Assembly (NCBI GenBank): GCA_030220185.1
Contig: JASPKZ010001601.1
Coordinates: forward strand, 310,001-374,000
DNA length: 64,000 bases
DNA from: Diploptera punctata
Taxonomy: Eukaryota > Arthropoda > Insecta > Blattodea > Blaberidae
Reading direction: 5' to 3'
Part shown: in pieces, positions 21,436 to 32,264 of the stretch
Numbering within the stretch: position 1 is the first letter of the stretch
Layout: each line of letters begins with the position of its first letter
Program-made: the position numbers and the translations under genes
The notes under the pieces: model-generated
The model's input: only the letters and a program-made list of their open reading frames with translations
Databases searched by the model: none
What the model was told of the DNA's origin: nothing

Positions 21436-22045
21436 TATAAATTTTATAATTAAATATTTTCAGAAAAACTCATTAATAACTGATGTGGTAATTTCAACAA
21501 AACGAGCAGAGAAAATACCTGAGAAAATTGCTAGCGTTTTATTTTATCTTCTTTTTTGTTCCATTAAAGTTGCCCAATGTTAAGGAATCTTTTGTCTCCT
21601 ATAAAATTTAATCCAAGTGTAAACAAAAGAGAGTATAAAAAGTTTGAAAGTTCTGCTTTACAATAAAGTTTAAAAGCTCGGTTTTCCTTTATGTAAACTT
21701 GCAAAACTTAAATATATGAAATTTAAAATTTAAATAGTCTATATCAACTACAAAGAATAGTTCAAAGTAAAACAGGAACTAATTAATTCTCCTCAGAGAA
21801 CGATCTCACAAAAGCTCTTCAGCAACTTTCATGAAGTACATTCTTCTATCACTAATTAGTATGCAAATTCCTTTGATTATAATAAAAGAGAGACAAATCT
21901 CCCCCCCCCTTTTTCTTGAAAGTTGTTTCACTCTATCACACAACATAACAAACAAACAACTTTGTAACTTATCAGCGAGACACTATCAAAGTTACAAAAA
22001 GACATCTTCCAGCTGAAATTAAAAATTATAAAATGAAATACATTA
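21436..22045. other. unclassified spacer
   Basis: No coding or repeat signal recognised. Confidence 0.4.
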
Positions 22046-22049
22046 AATC

Positions 22050-23860
22050 TTCTTCTTCTCGTTCTTCGGCTTTCCCCCACTTATAGGTTTGCCGTCTTCA
22101 GTTTCCATTTATCTCTATCATTCCAATCTCCTTCTTCTAAATTCCTATCATCCATTATAGTTCTGATGTAGTTTTTCCAATTCCATGTTGGTCTGCCACG
22201 TTTATTTCTTCCAGGTGGTGACCATTGGTATATATTTTTTGGCCATCTTTCATTTTCCATTCTTTGTACATGGCCACACCATTTAAGCGTTCGATTTTCA
22301 ATCCTCTTAACAACAGATGTGGTGACATTCATTTCTCTCCAAAGGAATTAATTTCTTATTTTATCCTGTCGTGTTTTTTGTAGGCTTCTTCTAAAATAAT
22401 CAAATTCAACTGTTCGAATTATATTTTTTTGTAATTCCGTCAAAGACCAAGTTTCAGTTCCATATGACAAAATATTCTGTATTATGCTCTTATAAATTTT
22501 CATTTTAGTTTCCTTTGTGATATTTTTGTTCCAAATTATTCCACGTAATATTTTAGTTGCATTTTTTGCCATTGCAATTTTAGTCTGTACATCTCTCTCA
22601 CAGGTACCTCAACTTGTAATTATTGACCCAAGATATTTAAAAAATTCACATTTTTTTATTTTCCCTGTTTCAAGTATGAGGTCATCCACATCCTTTCCCA
22701 AACACATATATTGTTTTCTGTAAATTTATATTCAGTCCCCATTTTTTATATTCTTCCATTAGTTTATTTATCATATATTTCATATCATCTTCATCCCCTG
22801 CAAAAATTATTTGATCATCTGCAAACAACAATGAATGCAGTACTTTTCCTCCTATAGGAATACTCATTTCAGAACATTTTTTATACCACAAGTTAAGAGC
22901 CTGGTCTAAATAAATGTTAAAAAGAATTTGTGACAAACTGCATCCCTGCTTAAGGCCTTTATTCACTGTGCATTCCTCTGTTAAAGTATTCTGTATTTTT
23001 ACTTTATCTTTTGTATTACTATAGATCCTCCTAACAATATTAATCCATTTATCACAGATATTCATATTTCAACTGTTCGAATTATATTTTTTTGTAATTC
23101 CGTCAAAGACCAAGTTTCACTTCCATATGACAAAATATTATGCATTATGCTCTTATAAATTTTCATTTTAGTTTCCTTTGTGATATTTTTGTTCCAAATT
23201 ATTCCACGTAATATTTTAGTTGCATTTTTTGCCATTGCAATTTTAGTCTGTACATCTCTCTCACAGGTACCTGAACTTGTAATTATTGACCCAAGATATT
23301 AAAAAAATTCACATTTTTTTTATTTTCCCTGTTTCAAGTATGAGGTCATCCACATCGCTTCCCAAACACATATATTGTTTTCTGTAAATTTATATTGAGT
23401 CCCCATTTTTTATATTCTTCCATTAGTTTATTTATCATATATTTCATATCATCTTCATCCCCTGCAAAAATTATTTGATCATCTGCAAACAACAATGAAT
23501 GCAGTACTTTTCCTCCTATAGGAATACCCATTTCAGAACATTTTTTATACCACAAGTTAAGAGCCTGGTCTAAATAAATGTTAAAAAGAATTGGTGACAA
23601 ACTGCATCCCTGCTTAAGGCCTTTATTCACTGTGAATTCCTCTGTTAAATTATTCTGTATTTTTACTTTAGCTTTTGTATTACTATAGATCCTCCTAACA
23701 ATATTAATTCATTTATCACAGATATTTACATTTCTCATTGCCGTCCATAACAATTGTCGAGGTACACTATCATATGCCATCTCTAAATCAATAAAGCTCA
23801 TATGTAGTTATTTATCTTTTGCTCGGATTTTCTCTTGTGATTGTCTAATATACATTAAAT
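22050..23860 (-). pseudogene. LINE-G non-LTR retrotransposon with internal tandem duplication
   Basis: Minus-strand pieces give VNKGLKQGCSLSPILFNIYL and HSLLFADDQIIFAGDEDDMK (catalytic FADD), MKIYKSIIQNILSYGTETWS and, at the 3' end, RTLKWCGHVQRMENERWPKN then NKRGRPTWNWKNYI. An RT block upstream is readable to about 23855. The palm segment is present twice because of a 663-bp direct duplication. Frames are interrupted in the YGTETW to GHVQRM link and elsewhere. The 3' end (22030-22050) has a GAAGAAG tract on the minus strand. Confidence 0.88.
22405..23730. repeat. 663-bp direct tandem duplication within LINE-G
   Basis: TTCAACTGTTCGAATTATAT starts at 22405 and again at 23068, and the two copies stay collinear to about 23067 and 23730. 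They differ by scattered substitutions and a few single-base gaps (for example AAAATATTCTG against AAAATATTATG). Confidence 0.93.
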
Positions 23861-23985
23861 CTATGATGAAAAATCTGAGAATCAAATTATGTTATCAGTG
23901 ATGTCAGAACGAGCAAATAAGAGAAATGCGAAGCCAAAAGATCCACCGTAGCTAAGAGTTGAAAAATGTACAAATAACGATTTTC

Positions 23986-24053
23986 AGTTTCAATAGTATA
24001 TTAGGTTTTACAGAGGCGAGGAAATGATTAAAAACCTCGCTATCCGAGATTCT
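23986..24053 (+). repeat. family C repeat, left part
   Basis: GTTTTACAGAGGCGAGG and TATCCGAGATTCT match the inverse of 53590-53660. It continues at 25054 after the LINE-C insertion. Confidence 0.75.
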
Positions 24054-25053
24054 ATAATTATATAACAGAAACACTAAACATGACTTTGAAAAATAAAGTC
24101 AGGAAAGACTCTATAATGAAATTATACAAGACAATGACAGTGCCTATTATTACTTATGGATCCGAAAATTGTGCCGGTTCGCTCAGGGTAGAATATGATA
24201 ATGTTTATATTATTTATGTAATTATAAATAAATTTAAACTCATTACTCCAGTTTATTGAATAATTTTGCACTAATAATGTACATAGAATTACAATCGTTT
24301 TATATCTCACTAACATTCGGAGCGGAGTTGGTGATTTTATTTAAGTCCACGTGTATTTAATATCGCTTAAAATTCTGAGTTACTAATTATCTTGGATTTT
24401 AAAATACTTAAGATTTTAAAATTTACTAAAGGTCGTGAACGGTTGCTGTAGGACTTGTTTCTTGTAGAACGTATGAGTGTGAGTGTATGTGAGAGCGTTT
24501 TGTCACGTGTCCTTGCCTTAAAAGGGCGATGACTCCTCCCATAAAGTCACCTTCCCCACTCCAAATGCACATGTTACACCTTAGTGGGGTAGGTACCATT
24601 CGTTTGGGTTGCTATGTTGGTAATAGACTCATGTGCACGTTTGTGCGCCTTCCAGTTATTACTATTCATCGTATAAATATATTTTAGTATTTGGAGTCGA
24701 TTAATTCTTGCTACAAAATATCGACAGTGACAACACAACAATCTACCAGAACACAAGCTGCTGAAATGAAATTCCTCAGACCAATAGCAGGATATCAAAG
24801 AACAGACAAAAAACATAACACAGAAATAAGACAAGAACTAGAAATACAGGAATTAAACACAACAATAGTAAAATACAGAACAAACTGGAAAGAAGACTTG
24901 CAAAGGATGGCTGAGAATAGAATACCAAAAGTAGCATACAGCTTTTCACCATGAGGAAGAAGTGGTTTGGGAAGACCAAAGAAAAGATGGAAAGAGCAGG
25001 AATTTGCAGCCGGAACAGGCTAGTAAATAAGCCTAAACCGTGCAGAAGAAGAA
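24054..25053 (+). pseudogene. LINE-C, 5'-truncated, inserted in family C and itself split by an LTR
   Basis: YNYITETLNMTLKNKVRKDS and IMKLYKTMTVPIITYGSE precede the LTR. AAEMKFLRPIAGYQRTDKKH, TNWKEDLQRMAENRIPKVAY and a GRSGLGRPKKRWKEQ-type tail follow it. GAGATTCT at 24046-24053 and 25054-25061 is the 8-bp target duplication; the 3' tail is AGAAGAAGAA. Family C sequence at 53.6 kb shows the uninterrupted target. Confidence 0.9.
24170..24715. mobile_element. candidate solo LTR, 546 bp, with 4-bp duplication
   Basis: The insert in LINE-C starts TGTGCCGGTTCGCTC and ends TTCTTGCTACA, so it has the TG...CA ends of LTRs. AAAT flanks it at 24166-24169 and 24716-24719. Removing it restores the LINE-C text (ITYGSE...VTTQQS region). 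No internal gag/pol is present, so it would be a solo LTR left by recombination. The strand is unknown and the BEL/Pao type is only a guess from the TGT...ACA ends. Confidence 0.65.
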
Positions 25054-25300
25054 GAGATTCTGTAAAACTCTTCACAAACGTGTGTTGTACGTTATTTTTT
25101 ACACGACGATGTTTCCAAAATAACAAATAACAGTACAATAATAACTTATTTGTTGGAAATATTTGCGTTCGTCATAAACAACTGACTAACGTTAACATTC
25201 TGGTCAATTTTGTTTAGTTGTTTCTTGACTCACCTCATACTTCTTAACTCCCTCGCAGATGTAGATTTTGTCACTGTATTTGTGACATTCTCAATTTCTT
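25054..25300 (+). repeat. family C repeat, right part
   Basis: AACGTGTGTTGTACGTTATT, TTTTTACACGACGATG, GGAAATATTTGCGTTCGTCA and AGTTGTTTCTTGACTCACCT. The first three blocks recur inverted at 53450-53620. The last recurs at 58370-58500, so family C is itself composite. Confidence 0.7.
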
Positions 25301-25754
25301 GCGACATAAACTTTCTTTTTGGATGATATAAGCATAAAGATGCCACTACCAAGCACAGAATCATACAAAAAGGTAATGAGAAGAGGGAAACAGAAAGAAA
25401 ATTAAATAGACGACATCTTGTTTTCGGACGCCAAAGAAAGTTAGAGGCAGAAAAAGACATCAGATGATAGACAATATTAATATAAATGGATTGTATGGAG
25501 ATACAAAAAGGAAAGTTGAGTTAAGGAAAGAGTGGAGAATGCTGAGTTTGCAGTGAAAGACCTGCTCTTGGGCAGAACACTATGAATGAATGAATGAATG
25601 AATAATAAATAGACAGTGGACAGGAAACAATCAAAAGCAGAGACATGCAATCATAGGACTCATGGATACGGATGGTAGGCACTTCCTTGTCGGTATTTTC
25701 TTCGCAAAAATTAATTTCTCCGTAATTATTTTACTTTAGCAATAACTAGATAAT
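25301..25754. other. spacer with SINE3 3' scrap
   Basis: TTTGCAGTGAAAGACCTGCT at about 25547 and the (GAAT)n run at 25587-25605 resemble a SINE3 tail. The rest is unrecognised. Confidence 0.45.
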
Positions 25755-26090
25755 GTATTATACAGATCCTCAGTAGATATTGTCCGTCTTACTGACAGAC
25801 GTAAATTGCACTCTCTTTCACTACTTTTCAAGCTTCTGAATTCCTACACTCCTACTTACCTGGCGTCCAGATTTGAGAAGTTATCCTCTTACCACAATAT
25901 TGACACTAGGTCACAAGATAGCAGTCTGCTAACAATCCCTCTTCATAGCACTTCCTCTTATTCTACTTCCTTCACAGTAGCCTCTGCGCGCTCCTGGAAT
26001 CTCCTTCCTCAAGATATCAGGGGTTGCCGCGCACTTGGCACTTTTAAGTCACGCTTATACAGTTACCTGTTGTGTGATAATTAATGTCTC
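25755..26090 (+). pseudogene. LINE C-terminal fragment (jockey/I/CR1-like)
   Basis: The 92-codon frame 25806-26084 reads MHSLSLLFKLLNSYTPTYLA, FTVASARSWNLLPQDIRGC and LGTFKSRLYSYLL. This FxV-ARxWNxLP...FK..L pattern is the usual C-terminus after the RT in jockey-group and CR1-like LINEs. The frame continues upstream to 25755 (RSSVDIVRLTDRRKLHSLSL). The RT itself is missing. Confidence 0.8.
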
Positions 26091-26174
26091 TTTATTTATT
26101 TAAATTTATACTATGTCATTAATAATCTTTTTCTCGTTTTTTATATATATTGTACATAGGCCTATTATACATTT

Positions 26175-26574
26175 TTTGTATTGTATTAGCCCACGTTTCC
26201 CTTAACAGAGATTTCCCCTACAGGGAAGAATTAGAACCATACTAATTTAGTTACACTTGTTTTCGTATAGATGTCATTTTCAGTTGTCCGTGGTCAGCGT
26301 TCCGCCTCATACTGACATCTAGGAAACCAAGGTAGTACTAGGACGGGATAATTCGATAAATTTTGCTTAGATGCCTTTTCATTCAGGCTTAAGGATTTTT
26401 TACGAGCCTGAAAATCTTCAGACTCGGGACTCATGGCTTAAAGTCCCTCCCGGAGGACTTGCTCCTTGGATTTTTCCGTCCTAAAAAATCCATCGACCAC
26501 GGCTGGGTTTGAACCCGCGACCCTCGGGACCAGAGGCAAGGAGCATAACCACTAGTCCACCGCGGTCGAATTAT
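26175..26574 (-). repeat. SINE1, full-length-like copy
   Basis: It runs inversely from the head CGCGGTGGACTAGTGGTTAT at 26570, with GGTTTGAACCCGCGACC-type boxes inverted, to AAACGTGGGCTAATAC at 26190. It is collinear with 6355-6745. Confidence 0.88.
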
Positions 26575-26800
26575 TATATATTAATTCGTTAAATTTAGAG
26601 TAAATCAAAATACATTATAAATATTAATTGTATTGTATTTATAACTTGTAATCGTTTATATATATTGTAATTTAGATGTTTTTTTTTGTATTTTTTAAAA
26701 CCTGGTTGAGTGGCAGACAAGGCCTTAAGGCCTTAACTCTGCCAGGTGAAGTAAAGCTATTATCATTGTTATTATTATTATTATCCGTAGGCTTTGGAGG
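26575..26800 (+). repeat. LINE-J 3' UTR
   Basis: TTAGAGTAAATCAAAATACA, CCTTAAGGCCTTAACTCTGC and GAAGTAAAGCTATTATC end in (TTA)n. It is the plus-strand sister of 13765-14010. Confidence 0.7.
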
Positions 26801-26849
26801 TTTGGCACGGGAAGACGGCAGCAGCTGTAAAAACCCGAAGATAGATAGA

Positions 26850-26851
26850 AG

Positions 26852-26912
<61 letters not shown>
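26850..26912. repeat. (TTA)n microsatellite
   Basis: About 20 units of TTA after a short unique stretch (GGTTTGGCACGGGAAGACGG). Poly-Leu or poly-Ile frames over it are artefacts. Confidence 0.95.
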
Positions 26913-26913
<1 letters not shown>

Positions 26914-27334
26914 GTACTGTGAAAACAAATGTGGAGACTTACAGTATATTTCATGGGATGTCTTGTTTTATTCGCAAACAAGTTGCTATTATCACTGTTT
27001 CATCTCTCAATTAGCAACCAGTTATTGCATTTGAAGTTGAATGCAAATTGAAGTCGGAATGTGATTGAAACACACGCGTATATGAATCGGCGGTAATTTG
27101 AACATCCAGGACATGTAGATATTGATTATGATGTGTTTTGTATTTTAATATAATCAGCGGCTGCGCAGTAGACACATCAAACAGAACACTATCAATCTAA
27201 CCATCACATGACTCGAATGCCTATTTGAAAACAAGTGTTTCTATATTTTAATTGTGATGTTATCTATTTTAATAGTTGAACATTCTACTAGAAACATGAA
27301 AATGATGTATCGATATATTTGAAGAACTCAATTA
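26913..27334. other. unclassified spacer
   Basis: Nothing recognised. Confidence 0.35.
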
Positions 27335-27800
27335 AATAAGACATTTAACAGAGTAAGAGGAACTATAAATAATATTTTCAAGCCAAACACAGTACAGCAA
27401 CACACACGAACTAGAATTTACAAAACGCTGGCCAGACCCATATCATGTTACGGCAGTGAGGCCTGGACAATTCGCAGTGTAGACGAACAAAGACTAACTG
27501 CGGCAGAAATGAAATTTATGAGACGTACTACAGGCTACTCAAGAACAGACCATAAAAGGAATTCTGAGATTCTCAAAGAATTACAAACAGAATCAGTCAT
27601 GGAATATGTACAAAAATACAGAAACAACTGGAAATCTCACGTAAGAAGAATGAGCAGAACAAGAATACCACGTCAGATCTTAAATTACCAGCCACCAGGC
27701 AAGATATCTTTGGGCAGACCCTTCAAACGTTGGATTGAGACCGTAACAGACCACTAGGTCTATCACATGAAAGGAAGTAGAAGAAGATGAAGAAGAATTA
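27335..27800 (+). pseudogene. LINE-H 3' coding end
   Basis: NKTFNRVRGTINNIFKPNTV, RIYKTLARPISCYGSEAWTI, MKFMRRTTGYSRTDHKRNSE, SHVRRMSRTRIPRQILNYQP and SLGRPFKRWIETVTDH form one continuous C-terminal reading (open from 27509; earlier codons lack a Met). The tail is AGTAGAAGAAGATGAAGAAG. It is related to LINE-B but clearly distinct. Confidence 0.88.
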
Positions 27801-27999
27801 AATAAGATCCTACCTAAATTAGGCTGATACGTTAGATTAGATACAAGCAGAATTTTGATTCCCGTCAGTGATATTGGTCGACAGATTTGGCGATCTTTCA
27901 CCGTAAAAATAAAACCGTCAAGAAAGGCTGACATGGTTCCAATGGGGTAAAATTTTCCGGAGGTAAAATACCCCACAAGTATATTAACTTAGGCTTTCA
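27801..27999. other. spacer with a motif shared with 30.2 kb
   Basis: GATCTTTCACCGTAAAAATA followed by AAACCGTCAAGAAA (27890-27925) is the inverse of the text at 30230-30270. It is a small repeat of unknown type. Confidence 0.45.
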
Positions 28000-28165
28000 C
28001 GGCCGGAGTTATTATGATGACCTTGAAGTACATTTCCGGGCTATTGGCCGTGGTGAGACTTGAGACGTTTTGCCACAGACTGCGTCCGGCATCCTCAAGC
28101 CTCTTGACCACGGCTAACAGCCCGGAAGTCTTCTTCAAGATCTTCATAGTATCCCAGTAGGTTCT
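28000..28165. repeat. inverted repeat with Penelope-like end motif
   Basis: Arm 28017-28057 (ATGACCTTGAAGTACATTTC, then CGGGCTATTGGCCGTGGT) is answered by 28116-28158 (ACCACGGCTAACAGCCCGGA, then AGTCTTCTTCAAGATCTTCAT). The loop region reads, on the minus strand, GAGGATGCCGGACGCAGTCT then GTGGCAAAACGTCTC. This is the gatg...cgaaacgt signature seen at ends of Penelope-like elements, whose LTR-like ends are often arranged in opposite orientation. Confidence 0.6.
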
Positions 28166-28209
28166 CCGGGCGGAGACTACTTCAGGGAACCCATGCCAAA
28201 GGGTCAAAC

Positions 28210-28319
28210 ACAGGGAAATGTTCCTAGGAACATGGAATGATATGACATTATATAGTAGTGGGGCACTCGAAATAATAATGCGGGAATTAGATAAATCATC
28301 CTTGGATATAATCATCACC
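28210..28319 (+). pseudogene. start of a LINE apurinic-type endonuclease domain
   Basis: The plus strand reads FLGTWNDMTLYSSGALEIIM then RELDKSSLDII. The GTWNxRTLYxxGAL...ELDK...LDI pattern is the first strand-helix of LINE APE endonucleases. Only this opening (about 35 codons) is present. It is the only endonuclease text seen for any LINE in the window. Confidence 0.6.
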
Positions 28320-28331
28320 ATCTTCAAGGTA

Positions 28332-29056
28332 CTCTGCTTTTTGCAGAGGATCAAGTAATAATGACAGCATCAGAAAATGCTTTACAACAATTCCTTTATA
28401 CTTTAAATAATATCTCTCAAAAATACAATTTAAGAACATCTACATCTAAAACAAAAATATTAGCTCTGAAAGGAAAATGTGCAATAAGAACAAAAATAAT
28501 GATAAACAATGTAATTATAGACCAAGTTCAGAATTTTAATTATTTGGGATGTCATTTAGGCAATGACAGAAATTTAGATGAACACACTAAAATACAACGA
28601 TTCAATTATCTATGTGGCACAATTAAACGCACTTTATTGAATAAGACTAGAAAATAAACTATTTTGAAGTTTTACAAAGTATTGGCAGTTCCATCTCTTA
28701 TCTATGGATGTGAAACCTGGACATTAACAAAGGCAGATAGTAAACAAATAGAGGCTGCTGAAATGAAGATGTTGAGAGCAATAGCAGGATACCAAAGGAC
28801 CGATAAAAAGAAAAACGAAGACATAAGAACAGAACTTAATATATTTAATCTCTGTGAAAGAATAAAATATTATCAAAATGCTTATCTTCAGCACGTATTA
28901 CGAATGAATGAATAGCGCATACCAAGAAGAATGTATAATTATAAACCAAAAGGGAGAATAATGTTGGGAAGACCATTGAAGAGATGGAAGGACCAATTCG
29001 AGCTGTAATGAGATCGGAACAGACCATTGGGCTTAATCCTTTTGTTGATGATGATA
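28332..29056 (+). pseudogene. LINE-C2, 5'-truncated at the catalytic motif, 12-bp duplication
   Basis: It opens with TLLFAEDQVIMTASENALQQ (FADD changed to FAED) and continues TSTSKTKILALKGKCAIRTK, FNYLGCHLG, then after a stop LAVPSLIYGCETWTLTKADS, AAEMKMLRAIAGYQRTDKKK and MLGRPLKRWKDQFEL. ATCTTCAAGGTA stands at 28320-28331 and at 29057-29068. The 3' tail is TGATGATGATA. The copy carries internal stops (after NKTRK and after RMNE). Confidence 0.85.
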
Positions 29057-29068
29057 ATCTTCAAGGTA

Positions 29069-29532
29069 TCGTTCCGCTCCCCGATGCTACAGGTCGCCCT
29101 CACAAAGTCATTTTGGTCTTCCTACTTTATGCTTTGGGGAGTTCCAATGGTGGGGCTGGCACCTCAACATGTTTCCATCTGTACAAACCCCAGGTGGACG
29201 GCTGCATCTTCCGCTTGTGTCACCTTTATTGAAGCTTGTTCTTTTTGCTGATCCAACTGTTGAGATCTTCACCCGTATCCCTGGGCAGGGGCCCTCGTTA
29301 TACCCGAGAGATTGGGTCCTTGACAGAACTTAGTCACTAAGATTCTCAGTGTTCACCCCCGCGACGAGAATGCGCCTGTCAAGAATTACCCAACTGTATA
29401 AAGTTACAGCTTATGGCCCCTGTACACGTAGGGCCGGGTTAACAGCCTTGTCTAAAACCAAGAGGTTGGATACAGTCGCTTTACAAAAACGGAAATTCAT
29501 TTTGTTTTCATTTAATCGGGGGCTTATAGTAA
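29069..29532. other. unclassified, moderately GC-rich
   Basis: It is GC-richer than its surroundings (CCTGGGCAGGGGCCCTCGTT). Several short frames are open, but none resembles a protein I know. It could be another LINE 5' region. Confidence 0.35.
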
Positions 29533-29534
29533 CT

Positions 29535-30225
29535 AACTAACTCACTGGCTCTATCGAACCCGTAAGTTCACGACCGCGCAGACATAAGCTCTCCATATAT
29601 TCCCATCCTGAGCTAATGTCTTCCAATCATCCCCTGTATAATCTACTTCCCTCAAATCATAGTTAATGCTATTCTCCCACCTTATTCTTGGTCTACCAAC
29701 TGGGCGTTTTCCCTCTGGCTTTCCTACAAGAAGCTTCCATGCAGTCTACGAGACTTAATTGTTCTTATTATATCTGGCTTCCTATAAAGACCATGTAGTT
29801 CATTGTTATGTAGTCTTCTCCATTCACCTGTCTGTTCATCTCTCTTTCATCCAAAAATGTTTCCTAAGAAATTTATTCTCAAATACTTGTAATCTCCTTT
29901 CCTCCCTTAAAGTAAGAGTCCATGTTTCGCACCCATATAATATAACTGGTAGAATAATAGTTTTATATATTTTCAGTTTAACGTTTTTTGAAAGGAGTTG
30001 GGACATCAAAAGTCTCTGCAATGCATAATAGCACGCATTTACAGAATTGAGCCTATGTTTAATTTCTTTGTGCATCTCATTCCTATTTGTGATTATTGTT
30101 CCTAGGTATTTGAATTCAGCCACTTCCTCAAAATTTCCCTCATTTCTCATTAGCTGTCCATTTCCATTATATAATTTATTTCTACGTGTGACCATATATT
30201 TACTTTCTTGATATTTACTATTTAG
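29535..30225 (-). pseudogene. LINE-A, 5'-truncated copy
   Basis: The 119-codon piece 30195-29836 spans EVAEFKYLGTIITNRNEMHK to ERRLQVFENKFLRKHF. The 3' part has a deletion around the RMGNERRAWK codons. It ends with CTCACTGGCTCTATCGAACC. Confidence 0.9.
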
Positions 30226-31499
30226 TGTTATTTCTTGACGGTTGTATTTTTACAGTGAAAGATCGTCACTCTTTCGACCAAGGCACTTTTTTAGTCTGGC
30301 TTATCACCTTCCACCTGTCCGACATGGATAACCCTATCAGCAGCAATGCTACCGCCGGCACAGCTTATTGTAGCCTCCTACATGTTTTAATTATTTTATT
30401 TTCATTCTTCATCACGTGTGTCCAGCTGTAGCTGATGACACGAATCCATTGCATCCTTATGTTTATTTCACTTTAGAAGAATCCATATTGTGTGTAAGTT
30501 GCAATGGGGCTACATTGATGTACACACAGCTTATGTGGACTTTTTTGTTCCTTTTTTATCAATAACAAGATTAAACCTTCTCACCCATCAAGGTGAGTGC
30601 CCACGAGGTTGTAAGAATTAGATAAATCAATAAAAAAATGAAAATAGGAAAGGGTGTCCTAGGCCTCGAACGCTCTATAGTCAAGCCACTGATTCTCCGG
30701 CCCTGACGCTTTCACGACAGTGTTGCCGATATGGATATTCAGTGGGAGTGGCCGCTTTATGTATGCGGTTAGCAGACACACAGCTGACAACATCTCAGCA
30801 ATTTCAAACCTTACTAGCGCGCTATAGCCGTGTCAAGAGTAGTGCTTGGCTGTGGCAGCCGTCCACACCCACTTCAACTATTCCGTAATTGGCAGCAGAG
30901 GACGAGTTTCTCTTTTTTACCCCTCGTATAACCTAAACGTCAGAGCTGGAGGCTGGACTTTAATATAGCTCGGGGCCCAGATCCGTGCGTCTGAAAGGTA
31001 TTTGCTGTCTCAGCTGTTAGTACTATGAGAAGCAGATAAGTGTACCTCCTCCCACTCCCCACTCTACCCCCTGGTCTCGATCTGTACTATCAGCGTCGAA
31101 AAAAAAACAAGAATTCGCCAAGAGAGGCTATGTACAGGAAAGATAGAAGTAAGGAGCAAAACACAAGTAAATGGAAGCAATGTTTTGCTGAGCTTTGGGC
31201 ACCTCGTGGTCGTCATATCCCCTAGATGGGGACCCCTAAGGAAAGTATTTTATTTCAACTAGTAATATTTATGCTATTGAAACATAAAGAATTTGGCGGT
31301 AGCATAATATTCGCGTGTGGAACTTGTATAAGATTAGGAGTGACTGTTTATTCCCTTCTGATTCACAGCTTGTTTCTAAATGAGGGGCGATTAAGTAAAC
31401 TTGGAATTCATTCATCACAACCTGACAGCTTTCTAGTAGCACCTGCTAACTGGGTCAAACCAAACATATATTCCATCCCTCGTTATACACATTGTGATC
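30226..31499. other. unclassified 1.3-kb stretch
   Basis: The first 50 bases share a motif with 27.9 kb (inverse). Farther on (30600-31030) the base composition is less AT-rich, with CCGGCCCTGACGCTTTCACG and CTCGGGGCCCAGATCCGTGC. I cannot assign it. No splice-flanked conserved codons were recognised. Confidence 0.4.
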
Positions 31500-31506
31500 C
31501 GTCTTA

Positions 31507-32238
31507 TTGGGGGGGGGGGCGCATGAGCTTCTGTATCAAGAAAAAGAATACATAATTAAAGTAGCAATAGAAAATGGTTATGAAGAGAACATGATACACA
31601 AGAAAATAAATAAGTTCAAAAGGCAAAAACTAATTAATGAAAGCACACTTAAAAAACAAACAGAAGAGAACATAAGATTCAAAAAATTCACTTACCATCC
31701 TGTAAAACACCACAAGTTCCAGAAAATTTTCAATAGGTTTAACATTCGATTGGCCCCAAAGAATGAATACAGCCTAAATAAGATAATTAAAACCAACAAA
31801 AATGAAAAAATTGGACAAGAATATAAATCAGGAATATATCAGATCAAATGTCAAGATTGCGACAAAATCTATATAGGAAAAACAAAAAGAAATTTAAAAA
31901 CCAGATTGAAAGAACACCTTAGAAATGTAAAAAAGGGTGAAGTGGACAAGTCAGCTGTAGCAGCCCATGCTTGGTCTGAAAAACATTTAATAGATACAGA
32001 AGCTATCCTAATCAAACAAACAGATAAACTAAAGGAACTCACAGTCTGGAAAAAAATCCACATCCAAAAAAACAAAAAAGAAAAACTCATGAATTTCGAA
32101 ACTCCCGCAAATTTTGACCTAATCCAGAGGTTCATCGGTCCACCGACAGAAGTAAGAAGGAAACCGCCAAGAAACGACATAACACCGGTCGACCAGAGGC
32201 TACTGACGATGGAGATAAGCTCCGAAACTGCAGTATAG
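31507..32238 (+). pseudogene. Penelope-like element 2: linker and GIY-YIG endonuclease, 243 codons open
   Basis: This is the longest credible element frame on the plus strand. After ~18 residues from the flank it reads KVAIENGYEENMIHKKINKF, the linker also present in element 1. The endonuclease follows: GIY at residues 109-111, Cys115 and Cys118 within the core, YIG at 122-124, Arg133 in TRLKEH, then His154 and His160 in AAHAWSEKH. GIY-YIG with a CCHH zinc finger, two Cys inside the core, is diagnostic for Penelope-like elements. Downstream there is MNFETPANFDLIQRFIGPPT and the element-end-like TGACGATGGAGATAAGCTCC then GAAACTG. The RT is missing, so the copy is 5'-truncated, but the endonuclease reads without stops. 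Confidence 0.9.
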
Positions 32239-32264
32239 AAGAAAAAGGATATGAGGTGAGGTAA

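Noticed and set aside
26676..27014. Plus frame with poly-Leu and minus frame with poly-Ile
   Set aside because: Translation of the (TTA)n tract.
27989..28354. 121-codon minus frame across the 28-kb inverted repeat
   Set aside because: It crosses a foldback and an unrelated plus-strand LINE endonuclease start; no protein similarity recognised.
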